Assembly (NCBI RefSeq): GCF_020532645.1
Contig: NZ_JAJAUZ010000013.1
Span: forward strand, 1 to 64,000
DNA: 64,000 bases
DNA from: Streptomyces bambusae
GTDB lineage: Bacteria; Actinomycetota; Actinomycetes; Streptomycetales; Streptomycetaceae
Direction: 5' to 3'
This document shows, piece after piece, positions 43,467-54,618 of the stretch. Under the pieces are notes generated by a model. It had not been told where the DNA came from. It worked only from the letters and a program-made list of their open reading frames with translations, and searched no databases. How positions within the stretch are numbered: position 1 is the stretch's first letter; the number at the start of each line of letters is the position of its first letter. Made by a program: the position numbers and the translations under genes.

Positions 43467-43579
43467 GGGACTCCCTCACCTGGTGGCCGTTGCGGCAAGT
43501 CTGTGCGCGGCAGGGGCCGCACGGGAGGGCGTTTTCCGGACTCCCCGGCCGGAAATCGTCCCGTGCGGCCCGCCCGGCA

Positions 43580-44038
43580 TCAGTGGCAGGTGGTGTAGCC
43601 CCGCCCGTTGGCACGCCACGAGCAGGAATCCTTCTTGACCCCGTTCGAGGCGTAGAGGGTCACCGAGCCGCTGCTGTTGTTGAACCAGTAGTTGTCCTTC
43701 TTGCGGTACACGTGCTTGGCGGTGTTGCCGCCCTGCCCGTTGTGCAGCCGCACGGTCGCGTAGGCGCCCAGCTTGAACGAGCCGAACTTGTACGTGAAGC
43801 CGGAGGCGGTCTTGACCGTGTAGCCGGTCAGCACGACCGGGGTCCGGCTGTTGTTGTGCAGGTCGACGAACTCGGCGTTCAGCTTCGCGTTGGTGCGCGG
43901 CAGGTCCGCGCCCGGACCGTCGAACTGGAGCGCACCGAAGTGCAGTCCGCCCTGGTGGGTGGCGGCACCGGCCTGCGGCACGGTGAACGCGGCGGCGGCG
44001 AGCGCGGCGGCGGAAACGAAGACGGCAGCCTTCTTCAC
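43580..44038 (-). CDS. Secreted lamin-tail-domain (LTD) protein
   Basis: 152 aa from GTG 44038 with AGGGAGGGG upstream. Residues 1-26 are a signal peptide (AVFVSAAALAAAAFTVP, cleavage near AGA-A). The mature part is an Ig-like lamin tail domain: EFVDLHNNSRTPVVLTGYTV and a VRLHNGQGG strand, with two Cys near the end (SCSWRANGRGYTTCH) likely forming a disulfide. Small secreted LTD proteins are common in Streptomyces; their role is not established. Confidence 0.83.
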   Translation of the reverse strand: MKKAAVFVSAAALAAAAFTVPQAGAATHQGGLHFGALQFDGPGADLPRTNAKLNAEFVDLHNNSRTPVVLTGYTVKTASGFTYKFGSFKLGAYATVRLHNGQGGNTAKHVYRKKDNYWFNNSSGSVTLYASNGVKKDSCSWRANGRGYTTCH

Positions 44039-44130
44039 GGGGGTCCCCTCCCTGGTGGTACTGGTGCGGTTGCTGTGACGCAGCAGCCTGGAGCGCGCTC
44101 AACCTACACAAACGGACGATGCGATTTACG

Positions 44131-44177
44131 CCTAAACCAAAAAATACGCCCCCGGCACGTGCGTGCCGGGGGCGTAT
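44131..44177 (-). terminator. Intrinsic terminator of the XRE-MurA-like gene
   Basis: A perfect 16-bp stem (44144-44159 with 44162-44177) followed on the minus strand by TTTTTTGGTTT. A textbook terminator. Confidence 0.88.
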
Positions 44178-44192
44178 GCCGTGGACGTCGTC

Positions 44193-45722
44193 CTAGATGT
44201 CCCGGAAGATCTCGATCTGGGCGCCCACCGAGTTGAGGCGCTCGGCGAGTTCCTCGTAACCGCGGTTGATGACGTACACGTTGCGGAGGACCGAGGTGCC
44301 TTCGGCGGCCATCATGGCGAGGAGGACGACCACGGCCGGGCGGAGGGCCGGCGGGCACATCATCTCGGCGGCGCGCCAGCGGGTGGGGCCCTCCACCAGG
44401 ACCCGGTGCGGGTCGAGGAGCTGGAGGCGGCCGCCGAGGCGGTTGAGGTCGGTGAGGTAGATGGCGCGGTTGTCGTACACCCAGTCGTGGATGAGCGTCT
44501 TGCCCTGGGCGACGGCGGCGATGGCCGCGAAGAACGGCACGTTGTCGATGTTCAGCCCGGGGAACGGCATCGGGTGGATCTTGTCGATCGGCGCCTCCAG
44601 CTTCGACGGGCGGACCGTCAGGTCCACCAACCGGGTGCGGCCGTTGTCCGCCGTGTACTCGGCGGAGCGGTCGTGGTCCAGGCCCATCTCCTCCAGGACC
44701 GCGAGCTCGATCTCCATGAACTCGATCGGCACCCGGCGGATGGTCAGCTCCGACTCGGTGACCACTGCGGCGGCCAGCAGGCTCATCGCCTCGACCGGGT
44801 CCTCGGAGGGGGAGTAGTCCACGTCCACGTCGATGTTCGGGACACCGTGCACGGTCAGCGTGGTGGTGCCGATGCCCTCGACCCGTACGCCCAGCGCCTC
44901 CAGGAAGAAGCACAGGTCCTGGACCATGTAGTTGGAGGAGGCGTTGCGGATGACGGTCACGCCGTCGTGCCGGGCGGCGGCCAGCAGCGCGTTCTCGGTG
45001 ACGGTGTCCCCGCGCTCGGTCAGCACGATCGGACGCTCGGGGGAGACCCCCGGCTCGACCTCGGCGTGGTACAGGCCCTCGGTGGCGGTGATGTCCAGGC
45101 CGAACCGCCGCAGCGCGATCATGTGCGGCTCGATGGTGCGCGTACCGAGGTCGCAGCCGCCGGCGTACGGCAGCCGGAACCGGTCCATGCGGTGCAGCAG
45201 CGGGCCGAGGAACATGATGATGCTGCGGGTCCGGCGGGCCGCCTCGGCGTCGATGGCGTCCATGTCCAGCCGGGCCGGCGGGACGATTTCGAGGTCGACG
45301 CCGCCGTTGATCCAGCGGGTGCGGACGCCGATGGAGCCGAGGACCTCCAGGAGGCGGTAGACCTCTTCGATCCGGGCGACCCGGCGCAGCACCGTGCGGC
45401 CCTTGTTGAGGAGGGTGGCGCACAGCAGCGCGACGCATGCGTTCTTGCTGGTCTTGACGTCGATGGCACCGGACAGCCGGCGGCCGCCCACGACGCGCAG
45501 GTGCATCGGACCGGCGTAGCCCAGCGAGACGATTTCGCTGTCGAGGGCCTCGCCGATGCGGGCGATCATCTCAAGGCTGATGTTCTGGTTGCCGCGCTCG
45601 ATGCGGTTCACTGCGCTCTGGCTCGTGCCGAGCGCATCGGCAAGCTGACTCTGTGTCCAGCCCCGGTGCTGCCGGGCGTCACGGATGAGCTTGCCGATGC
45701 GTACGAGGTAGTCGTCTGCCAT
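44193..45722 (-). CDS. XRE helix-turn-helix fused to MurA-like enolpyruvyl transferase
   Basis: 509 aa. Residues 5-60 are an XRE/Cro-type DNA-binding domain (WTQSQLADALGTSQSAVNRI). From about residue 67 the protein has the EPSP-synthase/MurA fold (MHLRVVGGRRLSGAIDVK). MurA features are kept: the K-N pair in TSKNACVALL and the PEP-reactive Cys, C190, in the GGCDLG loop. MurA adds enolpyruvate to UDP-GlcNAc in peptidoglycan synthesis. The fusion suggests either a moonlighting enzyme or a regulator that senses UDP-GlcNAc or PEP. ATG 45722 is used because the HTH starts there. It matches my memory of the streptomycete second MurA gene next to acnA. A palindrome lies just upstream of the start. 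Confidence 0.82.
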   Translation of the reverse strand: MADDYLVRIGKLIRDARQHRGWTQSQLADALGTSQSAVNRIERGNQNISLEMIARIGEALDSEIVSLGYAGPMHLRVVGGRRLSGAIDVKTSKNACVALLCATLLNKGRTVLRRVARIEEVYRLLEVLGSIGVRTRWINGGVDLEIVPPARLDMDAIDAEAARRTRSIIMFLGPLLHRMDRFRLPYAGGCDLGTRTIEPHMIALRRFGLDITATEGLYHAEVEPGVSPERPIVLTERGDTVTENALLAAARHDGVTVIRNASSNYMVQDLCFFLEALGVRVEGIGTTTLTVHGVPNIDVDVDYSPSEDPVEAMSLLAAAVVTESELTIRRVPIEFMEIELAVLEEMGLDHDRSAEYTADNGRTRLVDLTVRPSKLEAPIDKIHPMPFPGLNIDNVPFFAAIAAVAQGKTLIHDWVYDNRAIYLTDLNRLGGRLQLLDPHRVLVEGPTRWRAAEMMCPPALRPAVVVLLAMMAAEGTSVLRNVYVINRGYEELAERLNSVGAQIEIFRDI

Positions 45723-45732
45723 GGGTGCACCG

Positions 45733-45750
45733 TATCTCAGATATGAGATG
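45733..45750. promoter_or_regulatory. Palindrome TATCTC-N6-GAGATG upstream of the XRE-MurA gene
   Basis: The inverted repeat (ATCTCA/TGAGAT core) lies 11 bases before the start codon, where an XRE protein would autoregulate. The same half-sites with the same spacing occur upstream of acnA at 48985-49002. Confidence 0.6.
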
Positions 45751-45846
45751 CCGCCAGCCATGGGTGGGGCAAACGGGTGTTATGGAGCGTCAGATCGAAT
45801 CTGACCACGTTCACACCCGTTTGTCCCTTTGGTATCTCCCTCTTTG

Positions 45847-45916
45847 CTCGGCACTCGGCACTCGGCACTCGGTGCTCGGCGCTCAGTCGTCAGTCCTCGG
45901 CGCTCACTGCTCGGTG
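45847..45916. repeat. Degenerate heptanucleotide tandem repeat (CTCGGCA-type, 10 units)
   Basis: Ten consecutive 7-base units begin with three perfect CTCGGCA copies, then drift (CTCGGTG, CTCGGCG, CTCAGTC, GTCAGTC, CTCGGCG, CTCACTG, CTCGGTG). The array runs into the last codons of the amidohydrolase gene and encodes its C-terminal residues. Confidence 0.75.
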
Positions 45917-47820
45917 CACCCGCACGCCCGGTGCCGGCCGCCGTGCACCGCCGCGTACGACGCCGGCCGCGGTCCGGCCGCCGCCCGCGCCAGCCGGGCC
46001 GCCGCCGCCCGGCCGGTCGCCGAGTGCGCGTCGTGCACCGCCCGGCCGCCCACCAGCGTCAGCTCCACCTGCGTGCCACTGACGTCCTTCACCGGGCAGC
46101 GCGTCACATCGCGGTCCAGCAGCACCAGGTCGGCCGCCTTGCCCCGCTCGACCGTGCCCGTCAGCCGCTCCTGGCGCAGCTGCCAGGCCGTGCCCGACGT
46201 GTGCATCCGCAGCGCCGAGGCCCGGCTGAGCCCCTCCAGCTCCCGGTACAGCGGCCCGTCCCCGTGCGCGCCCTTGCGGTCGACCGCCGTGCGGATCTGG
46301 TTCCACACCTGGAGCGCGTCCACCGGCCAGTCGGAGCCGCCCGCCAGCCGCGCCCCCGCCTTCTCCAGGCTGCGCGCCGGGTACATCCAGCGGTGCCGCT
46401 CCGGCCCGATGTACGGCAGTAGCGCGTCCATCGTCCACGTGTCCTGGGCCGCCCACTGGAGCTGCAGGCACGCGGCCACCCCCAGCTGTGCGAACCGCCG
46501 CAGGTCCGCCGGGTCCACCAGCTGCAGGTGCGCCACCGCGTTGCGGGCGTCCGTACGCCCCGTCACCTTGCGGGCGTACGCGTAGCCGTCCAGCGCGGTC
46601 CGCACCGCCCGGTCGCCCAGGCCGTGCGCGTGCATCTGCCAGCCCGCCCTGTTGAACGCGGCCGCCAGCTTCCCGTAAGCGCGCCCCGAAACATACAGTT
46701 CGCCCCGGTTCGAGGTGGGCTTCCCGTTGCCGTCGAGGTACGGCTCCAGCAGCGCGGCCGTCTGCGCCGGGTACTCGATGACCCCGTCCAGGAACACCTT
46801 GACCATCCCGAACCGCAGCCCGCGCACGCCCTCGAACTCCTTGCGCAGGCCCCGCGCGTACGCCAGCGAACCCGCCGGGTCCTTCGCCTGGGCGGCGTCC
46901 AGCCGGATCGCCGGCACGATCCGCTGCGGCAGCTTCCCGGCCCGTGCCAGCTCCCGGTAGAGCTCCAGTTCGTGCCGTCCGACCAGGGCGTCCATCATCG
47001 TGGTGACACCCGACGCGGCCGCCTCGGCCAGCACCTTGGCGCAGGCCGCCACCAGCTCCGCCGTGGTCGGCTCCGGCACGTGCCGGGTCAGCAGGCCCTG
47101 CGCGTCGTCCTTGAGCACGCCGGTCGGCTTGCCGTCGGCGCCCTTCACGATCTTGCCGCCGACCGGGTCCGGAGTGGCCGCGGTGATGCCCGCGATCTCC
47201 AGCGCCCGCCGGTTGGCCCACAGGTTGTGCCCGTCGCCGCCGACCAGCGCGACCGGCCGCCGGGTCGGCAGCGCGTCCAGCATCGCGTGGTGCGGGGCGG
47301 TCCCCGTCGGCAGCAGCCCGACCGGGTTCCAGTCCTCGACCACCAGCCAGGTGTCCGGCTCCGCACCCGCGCCGCCGGTGTCCGCGAGGAACCCGCGCAG
47401 GATCTCCTGGAGTTCCGCCACCGTGGTCTCGGCGCCCTCCAGCGACGGCCGCAGCGACCGGTCCCCGGCGCCCAGCGGATGCACGTGACCGTCGTGGATG
47501 CCGCTCATCACCGTGTTGCCCCGGGCGTTGACCACCTCGGTGTCCCGCCCGATCAGCCGCCGCACCGCCGAACCGGTGCCGGCCGCCAGGATCCGGCCGT
47601 CCCGGCCCACCGCGACCGCCTCCACGGGCCGCGCCCCCGGCACCCCGGTGAACACCTGCGCGTTGTGGATGATCAGCGAGGCGGACCCGGCACCGCGGGC
47701 CCCCGCCGGCGCGGCCGCGGCGGGCGCCGCACCGGCCGTCCCCACCGCCGCCCCGGCCAGTCCCGCCGCCCCCGCGGCGAGCAGCCCCCTGCGGGACAGA
47801 GCTGACTTCTTGACCTCCAT
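45904..47820 (-). CDS. Tat-exported amidohydrolase (YtcJ/formamidase-like)
   Basis: 638 aa from ATG 47820 with GGAGGGG upstream. A twin-arginine signal (SRRGLLAAGAAGLAG) is followed by an amidohydrolase_3 domain: SGIHDGHVHPLG with the HxH metal pair, a Lys/Val strand (FGMVKVFLDGV), QMHAHGLGDRAV and the GGSDWPVD aspartate. The closest known activity is N-substituted formamide deformylase; real substrate unknown. The C-terminus ends in a His/Cys tail partly written by a heptanucleotide repeat. It is divergent from a LacI-family regulator that may control it. Confidence 0.83.
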   Translation of the reverse strand: MEVKKSALSRRGLLAAGAAGLAGAAVGTAGAAPAAAAPAGARGAGSASLIIHNAQVFTGVPGARPVEAVAVGRDGRILAAGTGSAVRRLIGRDTEVVNARGNTVMSGIHDGHVHPLGAGDRSLRPSLEGAETTVAELQEILRGFLADTGGAGAEPDTWLVVEDWNPVGLLPTGTAPHHAMLDALPTRRPVALVGGDGHNLWANRRALEIAGITAATPDPVGGKIVKGADGKPTGVLKDDAQGLLTRHVPEPTTAELVAACAKVLAEAAASGVTTMMDALVGRHELELYRELARAGKLPQRIVPAIRLDAAQAKDPAGSLAYARGLRKEFEGVRGLRFGMVKVFLDGVIEYPAQTAALLEPYLDGNGKPTSNRGELYVSGRAYGKLAAAFNRAGWQMHAHGLGDRAVRTALDGYAYARKVTGRTDARNAVAHLQLVDPADLRRFAQLGVAACLQLQWAAQDTWTMDALLPYIGPERHRWMYPARSLEKAGARLAGGSDWPVDALQVWNQIRTAVDRKGAHGDGPLYRELEGLSRASALRMHTSGTAWQLRQERLTGTVERGKAADLVLLDRDVTRCPVKDVSGTQVELTLVGGRAVHDAHSATGRAAAARLARAAAGPRPASYAAVHGGRHRACGCTEQ

Positions 47821-47860
47821 GGCCCCTCCAAACGTCGCTGTGACAGGGGACACTCGATGA

Positions 47861-47872
47861 TTAAGCCCTTAA
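47861..47872. promoter_or_regulatory. Palindrome TTAAG-CC-CTTAA (candidate LacI-type operator)
   Basis: A rare AT-rich palindrome in the 153-base gap between the divergent amidohydrolase and LacI-family genes, close to the amidohydrolase start. The shape fits LacI-family half-sites, though the centre is CC rather than CG. Confidence 0.5.
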
Positions 47873-47973
47873 CCAGAAGCGGTCCCCGGCGACGGATTCC
47901 GCACCCCGCCGCGGCACCGGCTGCGCGAACCGCCGCCCGCCGCCCCGGCACCCGCCACGGGAACCTCCGTACG

Positions 47974-48981
47974 ATGGCGCCCGTGCCCGGACCGACCATC
48001 GCCGACATCGCGCGCGCCGCAGAGGTGTCCACCGCGACGGTCTCCCACGCCCTCAACGGCACCGGCCGGATCGGCGAGAGCACCCGGCGCCGGGTCCGCG
48101 AGACCGCCGCCGCCCTCGGCTACGGCACCCGCGGCCCCCGCACCCGCACCCTCGGCCTCGCCGTCACCACGTACGCCGGCCTGCCCTGGGACTTCGCCGG
48201 CATCGCCTACTTCTCCCGGCTCATCACCGCCGCCACCTCCGCCGCCCACGCCCGCGGCTACGCCCTGACCACCCTGCCGGCCGAACGCTGCGCCGAAGCG
48301 CTGTGGCACACCCTCGCCGTGGACGGAATGCTGCTGCTCGACAGCCCGGCCGGCGACCCGGTGCTCCGGGCGCTGCGGGCCCGCCGGATGCCGGTGGTCT
48401 TCGACGGCCGGCCCGCCGATCCGCAGCCGGCCGACGTGTGGGTGGACAACGACCACGCGGCCACCACCCGCGAGGTCCTCGACCACCTGGCCGCCGCCGG
48501 CGCCCGGCGCCCCGCCCTGCACTGCGGCTACGGCGGGGAGCACTACACGCGCGCCGTCACGGAGGCGTACGAGCAGTGGTGCGGAGAAAGGGGACAGCGC
48601 CCGCTGCTGGTCCCCTTCGGCCCGGACGACACGCCGGGACACGCCTTCGACGCGCTCTTCGCCGCCCCGGCCGGACAGCGCCCCGACGCCGTCCACTGCG
48701 CCTACGACCCCGGCGGCCGCCAGGCCCTGGCCGCCGCCGCCCGGCACGGCCTGACCGTCCCCGGCGATCTGCTGCTGGTGTGCGCGAGTGAGGATCCGGC
48801 CTACGGGGAAGGGGACCCGGCGGTCAGTACCGTCACCCTGCGGCCCGAGCTGCTGGGCGAGTCGGCGGTCGCGGCCCTGGTGGCCCTCGTCGAGTCGGGG
48901 CACCCGGAATCGCCCGGCCAGCTCACCGTTCCGGCAGGTCTGCGGGTGCGCGCTTCGTCCCGCCGCCCGGACATGTACTAG
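47974..48981 (+). CDS. LacI-family transcriptional regulator
   Basis: 335 aa from ATG 47974 (GTG 47983 is an alternative). The N-terminal HTH and hinge read TIADIARAAEVSTATVSHALNG, followed by a periplasmic-binding-protein-like effector domain (LGLAVTTYAGLPWDF ... VDGMLLLDSPAGDP ... VWVDNDHAATTREVLDHL). The typical hinge YxPN is replaced by YGTRG. It probably controls the divergent amidohydrolase through the TTAAG palindrome. No sugar transporter gene is adjacent on its own strand. Confidence 0.85.
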   Translation: MAPVPGPTIADIARAAEVSTATVSHALNGTGRIGESTRRRVRETAAALGYGTRGPRTRTLGLAVTTYAGLPWDFAGIAYFSRLITAATSAAHARGYALTTLPAERCAEALWHTLAVDGMLLLDSPAGDPVLRALRARRMPVVFDGRPADPQPADVWVDNDHAATTREVLDHLAAAGARRPALHCGYGGEHYTRAVTEAYEQWCGERGQRPLLVPFGPDDTPGHAFDALFAAPAGQRPDAVHCAYDPGGRQALAAAARHGLTVPGDLLLVCASEDPAYGEGDPAVSTVTLRPELLGESAVAALVALVESGHPESPGQLTVPAGLRVRASSRRPDMY

Positions 48982-48984
48982 AGT

Positions 48985-49002
48985 TATCTCGACATCGAGA
49001 TA
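48985..49002. promoter_or_regulatory. Palindrome TATCTC-GACATC-GAGATA upstream of acnA
   Basis: A perfect 8-bp inverted repeat around CA (TATCTCGA/TCGAGATA), starting 3 bases after the LacI-family stop and about 135 bases before the acnA start. It matches the palindrome at the XRE-MurA gene in half-sites and spacing. Confidence 0.65.
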
Positions 49003-49045
49003 TCTGCCGAAGGCGCACCGCAGCCGCCCCCGTGGTAAGGGTTAC

Positions 49046-49064
49046 CTAACTTAGCCTTACCTTA
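49046..49064. promoter_or_regulatory. Iron-box-like sequence upstream of acnA
   Basis: On the minus strand the 19 bases match the DmdR/IdeR consensus TTAGGTTAGGCTAACCTAA at 14 positions. The patch is AT-rich for this genome. Iron control of an Fe-S enzyme would make sense, but the match is partial. Confidence 0.45.
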
Positions 49065-49102
49065 GCGGATTGGCCACAGGGCGTGGCGGCAGGATGCGGT
49101 AG

Positions 49103-51850
<2,748 letters not shown>

Positions 51851-51880
51851 ATGCGCTGATCGGCCGGACGACGGCACCAC

Positions 51881-51923
51881 AGGGCCGTATCCCCGTTAAG
51901 GGGGTACGGCCCTTCCGCTTTTC
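51881..51923 (+). terminator. Intrinsic terminator of acnA
   Basis: AGGGCCGTA-T-CCCC pairs with GGGG-G-TACGGCCCT across a GTTAA loop; the T-containing tail CCGCTTTT follows. Confidence 0.75.
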
Positions 51924-52009
51924 GGGGAAGGCTTCCGGTGTGACGGCCAGGTCTCAACTCGGAAAAGGCGGGGCTCATCCTTGTGCACGATCTTGCTCAG
52001 GCGAGCGGA

Positions 52010-52025
52010 AGTGGACTATACCTGT
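52010..52025. promoter_or_regulatory. DasR-responsive-element-like site upstream of ngcE
   Basis: AGTGGACTATACCTGT matches the inverted dre consensus (AGTGGTCTAGACCAGT) at 13 of 16 positions and keeps the palindromic layout. It lies 130 bases before ngcE in the 304-base gap after acnA, which otherwise holds only the acnA terminator. DasR controls GlcNAc and chitin genes in Streptomyces. Confidence 0.6.
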
Positions 52026-52154
52026 GCGCGTCCGGGTCGCCGCGGTCTCCGCGGCCCCGGACCGGGGGACGGCGGGGACCTGCGGTGATGTCCGCATGCA
52101 CGGCAACTGCCGTGATTTCCGGCCCTCCTGCACACTCCTGACGAAGGCGAGGAC

Positions 52155-53621
52155 ATGAGCATGGGATCCACCTCCGCCCACGGTGAGCGCGAGTCCGTTC
52201 AGGACGCCGCCGGCCTCGGCCGCCGCGATCTGATCAAGCGCTCTGCGGCACTCGGCCTCATCACGGTGCCCACGATGGGCTTCCTGTCCGCCTGCGCCTC
52301 CGGGGGCGGCGAGGACAAGCCGAACCCCAACACCTCGGGCAAGGCCGACAAGAACAACCCGTTCGGCGTGGTCAAGGGCAGCAAGCTCGACGTGGTCGTC
52401 TTCAAGGGCGGCTACGGCGACGACTACGCCAAGGCCTGGGAGGCCGCCTTCGACAAGAAGTGGGGCACCACCTCGTCCCACCTCGGCACCCAGGAGATCA
52501 CCGCCAAGCTCCAGCCCCGCTTCAACGGAGGCAACCCGCCGGACGTCATCGACGACTCCGGCGCCCAGCAGATCAAGCTGGACGTGCTCTTCAAGGGCGG
52601 CCAGCTCGCCGACCTCACCCCGGTGCTCGACGCCCCCTCGCTCGACGACCCCACCAAGAAGGTCCGGGACATGCTCATCCCCGGCACCGTCGAGCAGGGC
52701 ATGCAGGGCGGCAAGTTCGTCTCGGTGAACTACGTCTACACCGTCTGGGGCCTGTGGTACTCCGGCAAGCTCTTCAAGGAGAAGGGCTGGACCCCGCCCA
52801 AGACCTGGGACGAGTTCCTCGCGATCTGCACCAAGGCCAAGGAGGCCGGCCTCGGCGGCCTCGCCCACCAGGGCAAGTACCCGTACTACATCAACGTCGC
52901 CATCATGGACCTGATCGCCAAGAAGGGCGGTCTGGAGGCCATGAAGGCCATCGACAACCTGGAGCCCAACGCCTTCGAGGGCAACCCGGTCGCCCTGGAG
53001 GCCGTCGAGGCCGTGTACGAGGTGGTCGAGAAGGGCCTGCTGATGCCGGGCACCAACGGCCTGACGCACACCGACTCGCAGACCCGCTGGAACCAGTACA
53101 AGGCCGCGTTCATCACCTGCGGCTCCTGGCTGGAGAACGAGCAGATCAAGCAGACCCCGGCCGACTTCGACATGCGCTTCCTGCCCATGCCGCTGCTGCC
53201 GGGCAGCAAGCTCCCCTTCGAGGCCATCCGGGCCGGCGCCGGCGAGCCGTTCATCGTCCCGGAGAAGGCCGCCAACAAGGCCGGCGGCATGGAGTTCATC
53301 CGTTCGATGCTGTCGCGCGAATGGTCCACCCTCTTCGCCCAGCAGGCCAACTCGCTGACCATCGTCAAGGACGGCGTGGACCCGAACGTGCAGCTGCGGT
53401 CCGGCACGAAGTCGGCCGTCGAGGCGTTGAAGGCGGCCGGCGACAACACCTTCAACTACCGTTACCCGGACTGGTACAGCCAGATGGACCTGGACATCCA
53501 GAACGCGTCGAACGAGCTGATGGCCAAGCGCATCCAGCCCAAGGAGTGGATCAAGCGGGCCCAGGCGGCGGTCGACAAGGCGGCCAAGGACCCCAACGCC
53601 AAGAACAACCACCGCGACTGA
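52155..53621 (+). CDS. ngcE: N-acetylglucosamine ABC transporter substrate-binding protein
   Basis: 488 aa family 1 SBP. The signal has both a twin arginine (GRRDLIKRS, R23-R24) and a lipobox with C47 (FLSAC), so it is a Tat-exported lipoprotein as described for streptomycete NgcE. The mature domain has the sugar-SBP blocks PRFNGGNPPDVIDDSGAQ and the Trp-rich WGLWYSGKLFKEKGWTPP. Two in-frame ATGs (52155, 52161) are possible starts. It heads the ngcEFG operon. The GlcNAc assignment rests on gene order and recalled similarity; chitobiose is a possible extra substrate. Confidence 0.87.
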   Translation: MSMGSTSAHGERESVQDAAGLGRRDLIKRSAALGLITVPTMGFLSACASGGGEDKPNPNTSGKADKNNPFGVVKGSKLDVVVFKGGYGDDYAKAWEAAFDKKWGTTSSHLGTQEITAKLQPRFNGGNPPDVIDDSGAQQIKLDVLFKGGQLADLTPVLDAPSLDDPTKKVRDMLIPGTVEQGMQGGKFVSVNYVYTVWGLWYSGKLFKEKGWTPPKTWDEFLAICTKAKEAGLGGLAHQGKYPYYINVAIMDLIAKKGGLEAMKAIDNLEPNAFEGNPVALEAVEAVYEVVEKGLLMPGTNGLTHTDSQTRWNQYKAAFITCGSWLENEQIKQTPADFDMRFLPMPLLPGSKLPFEAIRAGAGEPFIVPEKAANKAGGMEFIRSMLSREWSTLFAQQANSLTIVKDGVDPNVQLRSGTKSAVEALKAAGDNTFNYRYPDWYSQMDLDIQNASNELMAKRIQPKEWIKRAQAAVDKAAKDPNAKNNHRD

Positions 53622-53660
53622 CGCGCCATCGGCCACCCGGGACCACCAGGGACGGACACC

Positions 53661-54605
53661 ATGAGCCACGTAGCCAAGAGCAGGGGACGGTCCGGTTTCA
53701 TCGCCGGATTCCTGATCGTGCCCCTCGCGCTGTACCTGACCTTCGTCATCTGGCCGTATGTGCAGACATTCGGCTACTCCTTCACCAACTGGACCGGCCA
53801 GTCGCCGACGTTCGACTTCGTCGGACTGGAGAACTACCAGGCCCTGCTGAAGGACGAGGTCTTTCTCAGCGCCATCTGGCACAACCTGCTGCTCCTGGTG
53901 TTCGTCCCGGTGGTCACCATCCTGCTCGCCCTCTTCTTCGCCTTCATGGTGAACGCGGGCGGGCGGGGGGCGGCCGGCGGCGTCAAGGGCGTCCGCGGAT
54001 CGGCGTTCTACAAGATCGTCTACTTCTTCCCGCAGGTCCTCTCCCTCACCATCCTCGCCGTGCTGTTCGGCGCCGTGTACCGCAGCGACGAGGGCGGCCT
54101 CCTCAACGGCGTCCTCACCAAGGTCGGCCTGGTCGACGCGAGCGAGCCGATCGAATGGCTGAACGAGCCCGACCTCGTGCTCTGGTGCCTGCTGCTGGTC
54201 GTGGTCTGGCACGGGGTGGGCTTCTACCTCGTCCTCTTCTCGGCCGCCATGCAGTCCGTGCCCAAGGACATCTACGAGGCCGCCCTGCTGGACGGCGCCG
54301 GCCGCGGCCAGACCTTCTTCAAGGTCACCCTGCCGCTGCTGTGGGACTCCGTGCAGACCTCCGCGGTCTACCTCGGCATCGTGGCCATGGACATGTTCGT
54401 CCTGGTCTCGACCATGACCTCCGGCCAGTTCGGCGGCGGCCCCGACCACCACAGCGAGGTCATGGCCACCGTCCTGATGCGCAACTTCCTCTACCTCGGC
54501 AAGAGCGGCTACGCCTGCGCCATGGGCGTGGTCATGCTCGTCCTCACCATGATCCTCTCCATCATCACGCTGCGTGCCACCCGCCGCGAGCGCATCGAGT
54601 TCTGA
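53661..54605 (+). CDS. ngcF: Sugar ABC transporter permease
   Basis: 314 aa, MalF-like with six membrane helices. The EAA loop is DIYEAALLDGAGRGQTFFKV. An AGGGACGG tract precedes ATG 53661. It follows ngcE after 39 bases and precedes ngcG by 13. No ATPase gene belongs to this operon, which implies use of a shared ATPase such as MsiK. Confidence 0.87.
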   Translation: MSHVAKSRGRSGFIAGFLIVPLALYLTFVIWPYVQTFGYSFTNWTGQSPTFDFVGLENYQALLKDEVFLSAIWHNLLLLVFVPVVTILLALFFAFMVNAGGRGAAGGVKGVRGSAFYKIVYFFPQVLSLTILAVLFGAVYRSDEGGLLNGVLTKVGLVDASEPIEWLNEPDLVLWCLLLVVVWHGVGFYLVLFSAAMQSVPKDIYEAALLDGAGRGQTFFKVTLPLLWDSVQTSAVYLGIVAMDMFVLVSTMTSGQFGGGPDHHSEVMATVLMRNFLYLGKSGYACAMGVVMLVLTMILSIITLRATRRERIEF

Positions 54606-54618
54606 GCGGGAGTGACCG

